This document shows positions 1-9,228 of a stretch of 64,000 nucleotides of DNA, in pieces (the stretch's first letter is position 1; each line of letters opens with the position of its first letter). The position numbers and the translations under genes were made by a program. The stretch covers positions 372,001-436,000 of the forward strand of contig NZ_CP037934.1 of assembly GCF_004353225.1 (NCBI RefSeq), written 5' to 3'. Under the pieces are notes generated by a model. That model saw nothing but the letters and a program-made list of their open reading frames with translations. It did no database searches and was not told the DNA's origin. The stretch is from Marinobacter sp. JH2. GTDB taxonomy: Bacteria > Pseudomonadota > Gammaproteobacteria > Pseudomonadales > Oleiphilaceae.

Positions 1-748
1 TGACGTACTGCACCGGGAAACGGAAATGCTCCAGGTTCTTGTCTCGCGACACCTCAACGGTTTCAAGGATTTCCATCAAAGGCTGGCCGCTAAACCAAGG
101 CGTGTTCTCGCTCCGGTTCACGACGTTATCGCCATCAAGCGCCGACAGAGGCACAAAGCGAATGTCTTTAAGGCCCAGTTTGGTGGCAAATGCCAAGTAC
201 TCTTCGCGAATTTCGTTGAAGCGCTCTTCGCTGAAATCTACCAGGTCCATCTTGTTCACCGCCACCACAATGTGGCGAATGCCCTGCAGCGAGGCGATGA
301 ACGAGTGACGACGAGTTTGCGTCATCACACCGTGGCGGGCGTCGATCATAAGAATCGCCAGCTGGGCAGTTGACGCGCCGGTGGCCATATTGCGCGTGTA
401 CTGCTCATGGCCGGGGGTATCGGCAATGATGAACTTGCGCTTGTCGGTGCTGAAATAGCGGTAGGCCACATCAATGGTGATGCCTTGCTCACGCTCGGCC
501 TGCAAACCATCCACCAAAAGGGCCAAATCCAGTTTTTCACCGGTGGTGCCCATCTTGGCGCTGTCGGTTTTCAGGGTGGCCATGTGATCTTCATAGATCA
601 TCTTGGTGTCGTGCAGCAAACGGCCAATCAGGGTGCTTTTGCCGTCATCAACGCTGCCGCAGGTCAACAAGCGAAGCAGTTCTTTGTTTTCGTGCTGTTT
701 CAGGTACGACAGAATATCGTCGGCGATCAATTCAGACTGGTGTGACAT
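1..748 (-). CDS. cysN: Sulfate adenylyltransferase subunit 1 (CysN), cut by the window edge
   Basis: This is the GTPase subunit of ATP sulfurylase. It couples GTP hydrolysis to adenylation of sulfate to APS, the first step of sulfate assimilation, in the cytoplasm with CysD. Translating the minus strand from the ATG at 748 gives about 249 residues with translation-factor GTPase motifs: GSVDDGKST (P-loop), DTPGHE (G3) and NKMD (G4). The C-terminal part, including any fused CysC kinase domain, lies beyond position 1, so CysN and CysNC cannot be told apart. The start lies one base past the cysD stop codon, which indicates translational coupling in a cysDN operon. Confidence 0.95.
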   Translation of the reverse strand, partial: MSHQSELIADDILSYLKQHENKELLRLLTCGSVDDGKSTLIGRLLHDTKMIYEDHMATLKTDSAKMGTTGEKLDLALLVDGLQAEREQGITIDVAYRYFSTDKRKFIIADTPGHEQYTRNMATGASTAQLAILMIDARHGVMTQTRRHSFIASLQGIRHIVVAVNKMDLVDFSEERFNEIREEYLAFATKLGLKDIRFVPLSALDGDNVVNRSENTPWFSGQPLMEILETVEVSRDKNLEHFRFPVQYV

Positions 749-749
749 C

Positions 750-1664
750 TTAGAAGTACCCTTCCCGCTTTTTCTGTTCCATGGAGCCGGCTGAGTCGTG
801 GTCAATGACCCGCCCCTGGCGTTCGGAGCTGGTGGCCAGCAGCATTTCTTGAATGATTTCCGGCAGAGTATCTGCTTCAGATTCGATGGCGCCGGTCAGG
901 GGGTAACAGCCCAACGTACGGAAGCGCACCGACTTCATCATCGGTTTTTCATCTTCATTCAAAGGCATGCGGTCGTCATCCACCATGATCAACGTGCCAT
1001 CGCGCTCGACAACCGGGCGCACGGCCGAGTAGTACAGGGGAACGATGTCGATGTTCTCCAGATAGATGTATTGCCAGATATCCAGCTCGGTCCAGTTTGA
1101 AAGCGGGAATACGCGAATGCTTTCGCCCTTGTTCACCTTGCCGTTGTAGGTATTCCAAAGTTCGGGGCGCTGGTTTTTCGGATCCCAGCGGTGGTGCTCG
1201 TCCCGGAACGAATACACGCGTTCCTTGGCTCGGGATTTCTCTTCGTCCCGGCGTGCGCCGCCAAAGGCTGCGTCGAACTTGTACTTGTCCAGTGCCTGTT
1301 TCAGGGCCTGGGTTTTCATCATGTCCGTGTGTTTCGCGCTGCCATGGGTAAACGGCCCGATGCCTTGATCTACACCTTCTTGGTTAGTGTGCACGATCAG
1401 GTCCAACCCGTAGCGGCTCACCTGTTTATCACGAAACTCGATCATCTCCCGGAATTTCCAGGTGGTGTCAACATGCATCAGGGGGAAGGGTGGCTTACCC
1501 GGATAGAAGGCTTTTAGCGCCAAATGCAGCATCACGGCCGAGTCTTTGCCGACGGAATAAAGCATGACCGGGTTATCAAACTCGGCCGCCACTTCTCGGA
1601 TTATGTGGATGCTCTCGGCTTCCAGCTGTTTCAGATGGGTGAGGTTGTATGTGGTCATGTTCAT
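750..1664 (-). CDS. cysD: Sulfate adenylyltransferase subunit 2 (CysD)
   Basis: This is the catalytic subunit of ATP sulfurylase; it makes adenosine 5'-phosphosulfate from ATP and sulfate. At 304 residues it has the usual family length. The PP-loop pyrophosphatase motif SVGKDS sits at residues 37-42, followed by a PAPS-reductase-like alpha/beta domain and the conserved C-terminal KKREGYF. The start is either the ATG at 1664 or one two codons later at 1658; neither has a strong ribosome site. It is the first gene of the cysD-cysN operon. A weak -10-like TATAGT lies about 45 bases upstream (1714-1709) without a good -35 box. That would fit an activator-dependent cys promoter, but no CysB site was identified. 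Confidence 0.96.
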   Translation of the reverse strand: MNMTTYNLTHLKQLEAESIHIIREVAAEFDNPVMLYSVGKDSAVMLHLALKAFYPGKPPFPLMHVDTTWKFREMIEFRDKQVSRYGLDLIVHTNQEGVDQGIGPFTHGSAKHTDMMKTQALKQALDKYKFDAAFGGARRDEEKSRAKERVYSFRDEHHRWDPKNQRPELWNTYNGKVNKGESIRVFPLSNWTELDIWQYIYLENIDIVPLYYSAVRPVVERDGTLIMVDDDRMPLNEDEKPMMKSVRFRTLGCYPLTGAIESEADTLPEIIQEMLLATSSERQGRVIDHDSAGSMEQKKREGYF

Positions 1665-1752
1665 CCGTTGCCGCAGAGGGGCTTTTAATGGCTGTAATCA
1701 GGATGAACACTATAACAGGGGGGTGTAGGGTATAAGAAGGTGTCTGGTAAGA

Positions 1753-1794
1753 CTTTTGGGTTCTAATGATATGGCCGGTGCGCTAACCCAAAAG
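1753..1794. repeat. Inverted repeat between cysD and the PilZ gene
   Basis: CTTTTGGGTT (1753-1762) and AACCCAAAAG (1785-1794) are perfect 10-base arms around a 22-base loop. It lies downstream of the PilZ gene stop and upstream of cysD, both leftward. There is no T-run, so it could be a factor-dependent terminator, an mRNA-stabilising hairpin or an operator for cysDN. The sequence alone does not decide between these. Confidence 0.45.
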
Positions 1795-1839
1795 CATTAT
1801 CTGAATGGTAATACCTCTGCTTTCGAGTGTGCCGACGCT

Positions 1840-2247
1840 TTAGTTTTGCCGGGACTCGTCGAAAAGTTTTCCGATGTATTGGTCTATGTAAACAAAGCCG
1901 TTGCCTTCAATGCTATTGAACTGCAGGCCGATATGAAATTGATCGCGGGCGATACGACGGATATGAACGACGTGGCTCTCGGCCACAATGGTGACTGGTT
2001 GAGCCGGTAGGACAGGCACCGAGAAACGGGCTGTGAGTTGAATGGGGTTCTTGGGCACGGGTGGTAGCATATTGGGGATCAAAGCTTTGGCGGTTTGCGC
2101 ATCACACTGAATCATGACGCCGGTGCGAGAAATATTGGCGATTTCGCACTGAAGTTCCCAACCGTTTGCTTTTTCGAGACTGATCGCTGAAGACACGTCT
2201 ACCCGTTGCTGATTTCTTAAATTAGGTTTTGCATCGAGAGGCTTCAT
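1840..2247 (-). CDS. PilZ-domain protein, probable cyclic-di-GMP receptor
   Basis: This is a single-domain cytoplasmic PilZ protein of about 135 residues. PilZ domains bind cyclic di-GMP through an RxxxR motif and a D/NxSxxG motif. Here NQQR near the N-terminus is a degenerate first motif and NISRTG matches the second. The ATG at 2247 is chosen because AAGAAGAG precedes it at good spacing; the frame stays open to 2295 but without a comparable ribosome site. The gene stands alone, divergent from rimO, so context does not give its output (motility, polysaccharide or another process). The incomplete arginine motif makes cyclic-di-GMP binding likely but unproven. Confidence 0.8.
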   Translation of the reverse strand: MKPLDAKPNLRNQQRVDVSSAISLEKANGWELQCEIANISRTGVMIQCDAQTAKALIPNMLPPVPKNPIQLTARFSVPVLPAQPVTIVAESHVVHIRRIARDQFHIGLQFNSIEGNGFVYIDQYIGKLFDESRQN

Positions 2248-2549
2248 ATTGACTCTTCTTGCGTTGAACGTATCAAGCGAGGTTGCGTGTCCCATAATGC
2301 CTTAGGTCTTGGTTTGGTGTATTCTTATTTGTTTGAAAAGTGATCAATTCCAATTGTGCCGCAGAGTGTGACATATTCGCAACAGAAATTATGAACATAG
2401 CGTCACAAACTTATGCGGTTTGTACGTTTTCGACGTACTTTTAGGCCGAATAAGTACCATCGGTAAGGCTGCAGTTGGCGAGCCGCTGATGTAAAATTGC
2501 GCCCCTACATTCAATAGGAGCTTTGCTCCGGGATTCCTGAAGACACTTT
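2248..2549. other. Divergent intergenic region, PilZ gene / rimO
   Basis: These 302 bases are AT-rich and must contain the starts of both flanking transcripts. A small hairpin GTACG-N7-CGTAC followed by four T lies around 2425-2445. A second small hairpin, GGAGC-TTT-GCTCC, lies just upstream of rimO. A TAAAAT at 2492-2497 could be a -10 for rimO but lacks a clear -35. No small gene or protein-binding site is convincing. Confidence 0.4.
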
Positions 2550-3890
2550 ATGACCGAGAAGACAGAAAATGCCGCCCAAGGCGGAAAAGTTGGTTTTATC
2601 AGCCTTGGCTGCCCGAAGGCTCTGGTTGATTCCGAGCGCATCCTGACTCAGCTTCGTCTGGATGGCTACGATGTGGTACCAACTTATAACGACGCTGACG
2701 TCGTAGTTGTGAATACTTGCGGGTTTATTGATGCTGCCAAGCAGGAATCCCTGGATGCGATTGGTGAGGCGCTCAATGAAAATGGCAAGGTGATCGTAAC
2801 CGGTTGTATGGGTGCTGAGGCTGATACGATTCGTGAAGCCCATCCCGGTGTACTGGCGGTGTCTGGCCCTCATGCCTACGAGGAAGTGGTTGGAGCCGTG
2901 CATCAGTACGTGCCTCCTAAAAAGGACCACGATCCTTTTGTCGATCTGGTCCCACCGCAGGGCGTCAAGCTCACGCCTCGGCACTATGCCTACCTGAAAA
3001 TCTCCGAAGGCTGCAACCACCGTTGTACCTTCTGCATCATCCCTTCGATGCGCGGTGACCTCGTTAGTCGTCCAATTGGCGATGTCATGGACGAGGCGCA
3101 GCGTCTGGTGGATGCCGGCGTCAAAGAGCTGCTGGTGATTTCCCAGGATACTTCCGCCTACGGCGTAGATACCAAATACCGCACCGGCTTTTGGCAGGGG
3201 CGTCCTCTGAAAACCAAAATGCAGGCTTTGTGTGAAGCGTTGGGTGAATTGGGTGTTTGGGTGCGTTTGCACTACGTCTACCCGTACCCTCATGTAGACG
3301 ACATCATTCCGTTGATGGCTGAAGGGAAAATTTTGCCGTACCTGGATATTCCGTTCCAGCACGCCAGCCCGAAAGTGCTCAAGGCCATGAAGCGACCAGC
3401 TCATGACAGCAAAACGTTGGATCGTATTCGCAAATGGCGCGACATCTGTCCGGAGTTGACCATTCGTTCGACCTTCATCGTTGGTTTCCCGGGTGAAACT
3501 GAAGAAGACTTCCAGTACCTGCTGGATTGGTTGGACGAAGCTCAGCTGGATCGGGTTGGCGCGTTCACCTATAGCGCGGTTGAAGGCGCGCCGGCCAACG
3601 AGCTCGAAGGAGCCGTTCCGGAAGAGGTGAAAGAAGAGCGTCTTGCACGCTTCATGCAGAAACAAGCCGAAATCTCAGCGGCGAGGCTACAGGCCAAGAT
3701 CGGCAAGACCATCGAGGTGCTGATTGACGAGGTGGACGAAGAGGGTGCCATTGGTCGATCCAAGGCCGACGCTCCGGAAATTGACGGCATGGTATACCTG
3801 AACGACGTTTCTGATGTTGAGCCAGGGCAGATTGTGGAGGCGGTGGTTGAGCACGCCGACGAACACGATTTGTGGGCGTCTCTGGTGTAA
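2550..3890 (+). CDS. rimO: Ribosomal protein S12 methylthiotransferase RimO
   Basis: This radical-SAM enzyme adds a methylthio group to the conserved aspartate (Asp89 in E. coli) of ribosomal protein uS12. At 446 residues it has family length. The N-terminal UPF0004 domain carries three cluster-binding cysteines (C21, C57, C86). The radical-SAM motif CNHRCTFC supplies C155, C159 and C162, and a TRAM domain fills the last 65 or so residues. The two [4Fe-4S] clusters and fold are family knowledge. It appears to be a single-gene transcript: it is divergent from the PilZ gene and ends immediately before a perfect palindromic terminator shared with can. Confidence 0.97.
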   Translation: MTEKTENAAQGGKVGFISLGCPKALVDSERILTQLRLDGYDVVPTYNDADVVVVNTCGFIDAAKQESLDAIGEALNENGKVIVTGCMGAEADTIREAHPGVLAVSGPHAYEEVVGAVHQYVPPKKDHDPFVDLVPPQGVKLTPRHYAYLKISEGCNHRCTFCIIPSMRGDLVSRPIGDVMDEAQRLVDAGVKELLVISQDTSAYGVDTKYRTGFWQGRPLKTKMQALCEALGELGVWVRLHYVYPYPHVDDIIPLMAEGKILPYLDIPFQHASPKVLKAMKRPAHDSKTLDRIRKWRDICPELTIRSTFIVGFPGETEEDFQYLLDWLDEAQLDRVGAFTYSAVEGAPANELEGAVPEEVKEERLARFMQKQAEISAARLQAKIGKTIEVLIDEVDEEGAIGRSKADAPEIDGMVYLNDVSDVEPGQIVEAVVEHADEHDLWASLV

Positions 3891-3900
3891 GTTGAACGAG

Positions 3901-3936
3901 ATCAAAAAGGCCCCGACACGTCGGGGCCTTTTTGAT
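3901..3936. terminator. Bidirectional intrinsic terminator between rimO and can
   Basis: This is a perfect palindrome with 16-base arms and a CACG loop. The GC-rich core GGCCCCGA/TCGGGGCC is flanked by A-run and T-run, so it has the intrinsic-terminator form on both strands. It lies 10 bases past the rimO stop and 11 bases past the can stop, exactly between two convergent genes. Confidence 0.93.
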
Positions 3937-3947
3937 GGTGCTGGCGA

Positions 3948-4610
3948 TTATTCGCTGATGTTAGCGATGTAATCCGAGTAATACTGGTCAAAGTCCTTGA
4001 ATTCCATGCTGTCGCGACCGCAGCAGCGAATGTTCCCGGATTTGATGTCATACACCCAGCCGTGGATTTGGATCTTCCCAGTGGCCAGTTTGGCCGCTAC
4101 CACAGGGTGTGTGCGCAGGTGTTGTACCTGTTGCAGCACGTTTTCCTCAATAGCTTCATTGAGATATTTGCTGTCCAGACACGCATCGCTTGCAATGCTG
4201 TGTCGTTCACGCACGATCTCCATGGCTGACCGACAATGCCCCAGCCATTCTTTCACGTGTGGCAGCCCCTTCAGCGCTGGAATATCCAGCGCTCCTTTGA
4301 TGGCCCCGCAATCCGTGTGGCCACAAACGATGATATGGCGGACACCCAAAACCGCAACGGCGTATTCGATGGAGGCGGTCATGCCTCCGGTTTCATTACT
4401 GTGCGGAGGAATGACGTTACCGGCATTTCGGCAGATGAACAGGTCCCCGGGGTGTGAGCCAGTGACCATGTTCGGGTCGATACGCGAGTCCGAGCAGGTA
4501 AAGAACAGCACGTCCGGGTTTTGACTGTCGGCTAAAGCGCCAAACAGATCCTTGTGCTCCGGGTAAACGTTTTTGCGGAAATTCAGAACGCCGCGAACAA
4601 TGTGATCCAT
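3948..4610 (-). CDS. can: Beta-class carbonic anhydrase
   Basis: This zinc enzyme interconverts carbon dioxide and bicarbonate in the cytoplasm. The 220-residue product has all zinc ligands and the active-site dyad of beta carbonic anhydrases: C39, D41 and R43 in CSDSR, then H98 and C101 in HTDCGA. The ATG at 4610 is preceded by AGGAGA at good spacing. The gene lies 18 bases downstream of pycB, apparently as the last gene of pycA-pycB-can. I infer that it supplies the bicarbonate used by the biotin carboxylase encoded two genes upstream. It ends at the terminator shared with rimO. Confidence 0.96.
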   Translation of the reverse strand: MDHIVRGVLNFRKNVYPEHKDLFGALADSQNPDVLFFTCSDSRIDPNMVTGSHPGDLFICRNAGNVIPPHSNETGGMTASIEYAVAVLGVRHIIVCGHTDCGAIKGALDIPALKGLPHVKEWLGHCRSAMEIVRERHSIASDACLDSKYLNEAIEENVLQQVQHLRTHPVVAAKLATGKIQIHGWVYDIKSGNIRCCGRDSMEFKDFDQYYSDYIANISE

Positions 4611-4628
4611 AATCGTTTCTCCTGCCGG

Positions 4629-6443
4629 TCATGCAATTTCGATTAACACTTCTCCAGGGGTAACCCGGTCACCCTTACTGACGTGGACCGCTTGGACGGT
4701 GCCGTCAACACTGGAATGAATTTCGGTTTCCATCTTCATGGCTTCAGTAATCAGAACGGCTTGGCCAGCGGTCACAGTATCGCCTTCCTGAACCAGCACA
4801 TCCACCACATTTCCGGGCATGGCGGTACTGACGTGGCCGGGGTCGGTGGCGCGCTTACGGCTTTTGCCGCCGGCTTCTGCCACGTATTCGTTCAAAGATT
4901 CGAACACCACTTCTTCAGGCATGCCGTCCAGTGACAGGTACAACTTACGCTTGCCGGGCTCGGTGTTGCCTACGCCTGTGACGGCCACTTCGTAAGTTTC
5001 ACCGTGGACATCAATACGAAATTCGGTGGCCATGGCTGCGCCCAATCGGCCCTGTCCTGCTTGCTCTGCCGGTAAGAGCTCTTCCGGTTTGAGCGTGCCA
5101 TCCTTGCGTTGTTGCAGGAATTCGCGGCCCAGGTCCGGGAACATGGCGTATGTGAGCACATCTTCCTCGGAATTGGCCAGACTACCAATGTCTTCTCGCA
5201 ATTTTTTCAGCTCAGGGGAGAGCAAGTCGGCCGGCCGGCCTTCGTTGACCGTTTCGTTGCCAATGGCCTTTTTGCGAATGTCAGCGTTCACCTCGGCGGG
5301 TGGGTGGCCATAACCGCCCTGCAGGTAGCGTTTCACCTCGTTGGTGATGGTTTTATAGCGTTGTCCGGCAAGCACATTATAGACCGCTTGGGTGCCGACA
5401 ATCTGGGAGGTGGGGGTCACCAGTGGCGGATAGCCCAGATCTTTTCGAACGCGCGGGATTTCGTTGAACACCTCATTGATCTTGTCGAGGGCGTTCTGTT
5501 CTTTCAGCTGATTGGCCAGGTTCGACATCATGCCGCCCGGCACTTGGTTGATCTGAACCGACACGTCCTCACGAGTAAACTCGCTCTCAAACTGATGGTA
5601 CTTTTTGCGCACTTCGCGGAAGTAATCGGCGATCTGGCTGAGTAATTCCAGATCCAGCCCCGTGTCGTACTCGGACCCTTTCAATGCGGCGACCTGAGAT
5701 TCGGTAGCGGGATGGCTGGTGCCGCTGGCGAAGGCCGAGATGGCTGTATCGATTCGGTCTGCGCCAGCTTCGATGGCTTTAAGTTGGCATAGTGGAGCAA
5801 GTCCCGCCGTTGAATGGCTGTGGATAACCAGCGGTAGGTCTACCGCAGATTTGATGGCTTTCACCAGTTTGTAAGTTGCGTAAGGTGTCAGCAATCCCGC
5901 CATATCTTTGATGGCAATGGAGTCGGCACCCATGGCCTGCAGCTGCTCGGCCTGCTTAACAAACAGTTCAGGCGTGTGCACCGGGCTGGTGGTGTAGCAG
6001 ATTGTACCTTGTGCATGCTTGCCGGCTTTTTTGACTGCTTTGATGGCGGTTTCAAGATTGCGCAGATCGTTCAGCGCATCGAAAATTCGGAACACGTCAA
6101 TGCCGTTATCCGCCGCTTTTTGAACAAAGGCTTCCACCACGTCATCGGCGTAATGACGATAGCCGAGTAGATTCTGGCCCCGCAGTAGCATTTGCAAACG
6201 CGTTTTGGGTAAAGCTTCACGAAGCTGGCGCAGACGCTCCCAGGGATCTTCTTTCAGGAATCGCACGCACGCGTCAAAGGTGGCTCCACCCCAGACTTCC
6301 AACGACCAATAGCCCACCTGATCCAATTTGTCGCAGATCGGCAACATATCTTCGGTGCGCATGCGGGTGGCAATCAAAGACTGATGCGCATCCCGCAGAA
6401 TAAGATCGGTGACTTCGATTTTCTTCGCGTTACTCATGTTCAC
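4629..6443 (-). CDS. pycB: Pyruvate carboxylase subunit B / oxaloacetate decarboxylase alpha-type carboxyltransferase with biotin domain
   Basis: The 604-residue protein has an HMGL-like carboxyltransferase barrel (about residues 11-280; LRDAHQS metal-binding start at 16-22), a conserved PYC/OADA domain, and a C-terminal biotinyl domain with EAMKM, biotin lysine K570. Paired with a separate biotin carboxylase it makes oxaloacetate from pyruvate and bicarbonate for anaplerosis. Sequence alone often gives the name oxaloacetate decarboxylase alpha (oadA). No membrane beta or gamma decarboxylase subunit is present, and the pycA-pycB-lysR layout matches the known two-subunit pyruvate carboxylase locus of Pseudomonas, so I prefer pycB. 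The start could be either ATG at 6443 or 6437. Confidence 0.92.
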   Translation of the reverse strand: MNMSNAKKIEVTDLILRDAHQSLIATRMRTEDMLPICDKLDQVGYWSLEVWGGATFDACVRFLKEDPWERLRQLREALPKTRLQMLLRGQNLLGYRHYADDVVEAFVQKAADNGIDVFRIFDALNDLRNLETAIKAVKKAGKHAQGTICYTTSPVHTPELFVKQAEQLQAMGADSIAIKDMAGLLTPYATYKLVKAIKSAVDLPLVIHSHSTAGLAPLCQLKAIEAGADRIDTAISAFASGTSHPATESQVAALKGSEYDTGLDLELLSQIADYFREVRKKYHQFESEFTREDVSVQINQVPGGMMSNLANQLKEQNALDKINEVFNEIPRVRKDLGYPPLVTPTSQIVGTQAVYNVLAGQRYKTITNEVKRYLQGGYGHPPAEVNADIRKKAIGNETVNEGRPADLLSPELKKLREDIGSLANSEEDVLTYAMFPDLGREFLQQRKDGTLKPEELLPAEQAGQGRLGAAMATEFRIDVHGETYEVAVTGVGNTEPGKRKLYLSLDGMPEEVVFESLNEYVAEAGGKSRKRATDPGHVSTAMPGNVVDVLVQEGDTVTAGQAVLITEAMKMETEIHSSVDGTVQAVHVSKGDRVTPGEVLIEIA

Positions 6444-6454
6444 TCTCCTATGGA

Positions 6455-7870
6455 TTACCAGCCAGCATGGGCTGCGATGGTGGCGGCAATCGCCAGTGCC
6501 ACGGCACTAGGGTGACGTTTTTTCGAATAGTTCAGCAGTTCTGGGTGCTCTGGCACAAAGCTGGTGTCAAACTTACCCGCCCGGAAATCGGGGTGATCCA
6601 GAATCTGCTGGTAATAATTGGCAGTGGTGGTGATCCCGTGCAGGCGCATATCGTCCAGAGCACGTTTTCCGCGAGCGATCACTTCGTCCCAAGTCAGTGC
6701 CCAAACCACGAGCTTCAGACACATGGAGTCGTAGTAGGGCGGAATCTCGTAGCCGGTATAAATGGCGGTATCCACCCGCACTCCCGGGCCGCCCGGTGCG
6801 TAATAGTGGGTGACGCGGCCGAAGCTGGGTAAGAAATCGTTCTTGGGGTCTTCCGCATTGATTCGGAATTGCAGGGCGTAACCGCGATAGGAAATGTCTT
6901 CCTGCCGGTATGTCAGAGGTAAGCCTGAAGCAATGCGCAATTGCTCCCGAACAATGTCCACGCCGGTAATGGCTTCGGTGATGGTGTGTTCCACCTGTAC
7001 TCGGGTGTTCATCTCCATGAAGTAGACTTCATTGCCGGTCAGCAAAAACTCAACCGTACCGGCGTTTTCGTAACCCACGGCCTCGGCTGCTTTGACCGCT
7101 AGACCGCCGATGTACTGGCGCTGCTCGGGCGTGAGTTGCGGGCTTGGTGCAATCTCGATCAGCTTTTGGTTGCGACGCTGAATCGAACAATCCCGTTCGT
7201 AGAGGTGTATGGCCTTCCCCTGACTGTCTCCGAGTATCTGCACTTCGATGTGGCGGGGATTGACGATGCACTTCTCCATAAACACTTCGGCCGAGCCAAA
7301 GGCTTTGGTTGCTTCGGAAATCACTCGCGGATACTGAGTTTTCAGTTCTTCGGCGCTGTCGCATCGGCGAATCCCCCGGCCACCCCCGCCGGAGGTCGCT
7401 TTGAGCATGACTGGATAGCCAATCTCGTCAGCCAGCTTGAGTGCTTCATCAAGATCTGCCAGGTTGCCTTCCGAGCCAGGCGTAATCGGCACGCCAGCCG
7501 CGCGCATACTGTCGCGGGCTTGGGTTTTATCGCCCATTTTGTGGATCACGTCAGACTTGGGGCCGATAAAAGTCACCCCGTGCTGCTCGCAAAGCTGCGC
7601 GAATCGGGCATTTTCTGACAGAAATCCGTAGCCGGGGTGAATGGTGTCGCACCCGGTTTCCAGTGCTAAATTGACTATCCGTGCCGGGTCCAGATAGCCG
7701 GCCAATGGGTCTTCCCCCAGGGAGTAGGCTTCATCAGCCCGCTTCACGTGTAAGCCGTATCGGTCCGGCTCGGTGTAGATAGCCACCGAGCGGATGCCCA
7801 TCTCAGCGCAGGCACGCTCAATGCGCACCGCAATCTCGCCTCGGTTGGCGATCAGAACTTTCTTCAACAT
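6455..7870 (-). CDS. pycA: Pyruvate carboxylase subunit A, biotin carboxylase
   Basis: The 471-residue ATP-grasp enzyme carboxylates the biotin carried by PycB using ATP and bicarbonate. It opens with KKVLIANRGEIAVRI (biotin carboxylase N-domain). It has the glycine-rich ATP loop SGGGGRGIR near residues 163-171, MEMNTRVQVEH in the active site, and a biotin carboxylase C-terminal domain. AccC of acetyl-CoA carboxylase is closely similar. The 11-base gap to pycB and the divergent LysR gene make the pyruvate carboxylase role much more likely than an AccC role. The promoter must lie in the 132 bases shared with the LysR gene. Confidence 0.93.
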   Translation of the reverse strand: MLKKVLIANRGEIAVRIERACAEMGIRSVAIYTEPDRYGLHVKRADEAYSLGEDPLAGYLDPARIVNLALETGCDTIHPGYGFLSENARFAQLCEQHGVTFIGPKSDVIHKMGDKTQARDSMRAAGVPITPGSEGNLADLDEALKLADEIGYPVMLKATSGGGGRGIRRCDSAEELKTQYPRVISEATKAFGSAEVFMEKCIVNPRHIEVQILGDSQGKAIHLYERDCSIQRRNQKLIEIAPSPQLTPEQRQYIGGLAVKAAEAVGYENAGTVEFLLTGNEVYFMEMNTRVQVEHTITEAITGVDIVREQLRIASGLPLTYRQEDISYRGYALQFRINAEDPKNDFLPSFGRVTHYYAPGGPGVRVDTAIYTGYEIPPYYDSMCLKLVVWALTWDEVIARGKRALDDMRLHGITTTANYYQQILDHPDFRAGKFDTSFVPEHPELLNYSKKRHPSAVALAIAATIAAHAGW

Positions 7871-8002
7871 GGGAGATTCCTCGTTTCGTCGTCCCGAATG
7901 AAGGTTTTAAAAGAGTAGCGAGAATTAGTGATCAGTAAAAATTGATATTATTTCGTTTGTGTATAATGAATTACTTATAGTTGGTCTGGTGAAGGAGAAT
8001 TT
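7871..8002. promoter_or_regulatory. Divergent promoter region pycA / lysR-type gene
   Basis: This AT-rich 132-base spacer lies between head-to-head genes, the usual place for a LysR-type operator. On the plus strand TTGATA (7942-7947) and TATAAT (7962-7967) are good boxes, but their 14-base spacing is short, so the true -35 is uncertain. The LysR-type gene has a clear ribosome site, GAAGGAGA, before its ATG. Confidence 0.5.
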
Positions 8003-8950
8003 ATGCCGCTGAGCATCCAAAAACTGGCTAGCCGGCTGACGTTTCGCCAGCTTCAAGTTTTCAAGGCCGTTTATGATTTACGGAGCTACAGCAAAGCAGG
8101 TGAGCTGTTGGGATTAACCCAGCCCGCCGTCAGTAGTCAGGTTCGGCATCTCGAGCAGGCGTTGGAGATGCCAATGTTCGAGTATGTGGGGCGTAAGCTG
8201 TATTGCACGGCGGCCGGAGAGGAAATGGCAGCGTGCGTGCGCACGGTGTTTAACGAGCTCGGGGATATGCAAAATCGCTTGGCAGCGCTCGAGGGAAGGG
8301 TGGCTGGAGATCTGCGATTGGTGGCGGTAAGTACAGCTCAGTATGTGGTGCCGTACCTGCTGCATTCGTTTCTCGAACAGAATCCACAGGTCAATATCTC
8401 AGTGGCGGTGGTTAATCGCGCCACTGCGCTGGAGCGATTGAACGAGAACAGCGATGACTTAGTCATCATGGGGATGGTCCCGCAAGGTAAGCCGTTAACC
8501 TCATTGCCTTTTCTGGACAATGAGTTAGTGCCGGTTGTTCCCGCTGGGCATCCGCTGCTTGAACAAAGTCCGGTTAGCCCCGAAGCTTTTCTGAGCAGTC
8601 GGCTACTGACCCGGGAATCCGGTTCCGGCAGTCGGTTGGCGTTAGAGGTTTATTGCCAAAAACACCGTCTGAAAATGGAGCCGGTGATGGAACTGGGGTC
8701 GAATGATGCGGTTAAGCACGCGGTGCTTGCAGGCTTGGGTGTGGCGGTCATACCTAAACTGAGCATTCTGTCGGAGTTGGCCTTAGGTTCTTTTGTGGCA
8801 TTAGATATCAACGGTTTTCCATTGCGGCGCAGCTGGTGCGTGGTGCACCCTCAAGGCCGGCACCCGACTCCGGCTATGAAGGCATTTATTGATTACATTC
8901 AGCGGAATATTGCCGAGTTCGACCGTTTGTTTCGGCGATTGGGTTCGTGA
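8003..8950 (+). CDS. LysR-family regulator, probable PycR
   Basis: The 315-residue product has an N-terminal winged helix-turn-helix (about residues 15-75, with YSKAGELLGLTQPAVSSQV) and a C-terminal periplasmic-binding-protein-like effector domain. It is transcribed away from pycA across a 132-base spacer. In Pseudomonas aeruginosa the regulator in the same position is PycR, which is the closest analogy. By analogy it should bind the shared spacer and control pycAB and itself in response to a small metabolite that cannot be read from sequence. It is followed at 74 bases by the first copy of the palindromic repeat family, which separates it from the convergent gatB. Confidence 0.85.
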   Translation: MPLSIQKLASRLTFRQLQVFKAVYDLRSYSKAGELLGLTQPAVSSQVRHLEQALEMPMFEYVGRKLYCTAAGEEMAACVRTVFNELGDMQNRLAALEGRVAGDLRLVAVSTAQYVVPYLLHSFLEQNPQVNISVAVVNRATALERLNENSDDLVIMGMVPQGKPLTSLPFLDNELVPVVPAGHPLLEQSPVSPEAFLSSRLLTRESGSGSRLALEVYCQKHRLKMEPVMELGSNDAVKHAVLAGLGVAVIPKLSILSELALGSFVALDINGFPLRRSWCVVHPQGRHPTPAMKAFIDYIQRNIAEFDRLFRRLGS

Positions 8951-9023
8951 CTTTGGCGCTTTGGGTTTGGTTTCGGCACTAGCTTGTGGGGTAGGGTGGC
9001 GGATGCTAGTGCGGAGCAAGAAA

Positions 9024-9134
9024 GCGTTGGCGGGAGGCTCCTCACAAAAATGTGCGGAGCCATGGATGGCGGAGCAGAAGCGTCACATGGACGTGCCGAA
9101 GGAGCGGTTTTTGGGAGGAGCCTCCCGCCAACGC
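9024..9134 (+). repeat. Palindromic intergenic repeat, copy 1
   Basis: This copy lies between the convergent LysR-type gene and gatB. Perfect 18-base outer arms (9024-9041 and 9117-9134, GCGTTGGCGGGAGGCTCC and its complement) and A5/T5 inner ends enclose the conserved core beginning TGTGCGGAGCCATGGATGG and ending GAAGGAGCGG. The arm sequence is unlike those of the other copies but complementary within this one. Confidence 0.9.
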
Positions 9135-9228
9135 GCTCCCGCGAGCCCGGCAGGCCACGAGCAGGGCCGCCGCCTCAAAACTAAACGGCTAGGGCCGAAG
9201 TATAAACCCCAACCCAAGCCCAGCCCCA

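Noticed and set aside
2511..3665. Long open frame (384 codons) on the strand opposite rimO
   Set aside because: It is fully antisense to a clear rimO gene and its translation has no family features. Similar mirror frames occur opposite rng, hisG, hisD, murA and oadA-type genes.
4629..6443. Sodium-pumping oxaloacetate decarboxylase alpha subunit
   Set aside because: No oadB or oadG membrane subunit is nearby. The adjacent biotin carboxylase and divergent LysR-type gene fit two-subunit pyruvate carboxylase better.
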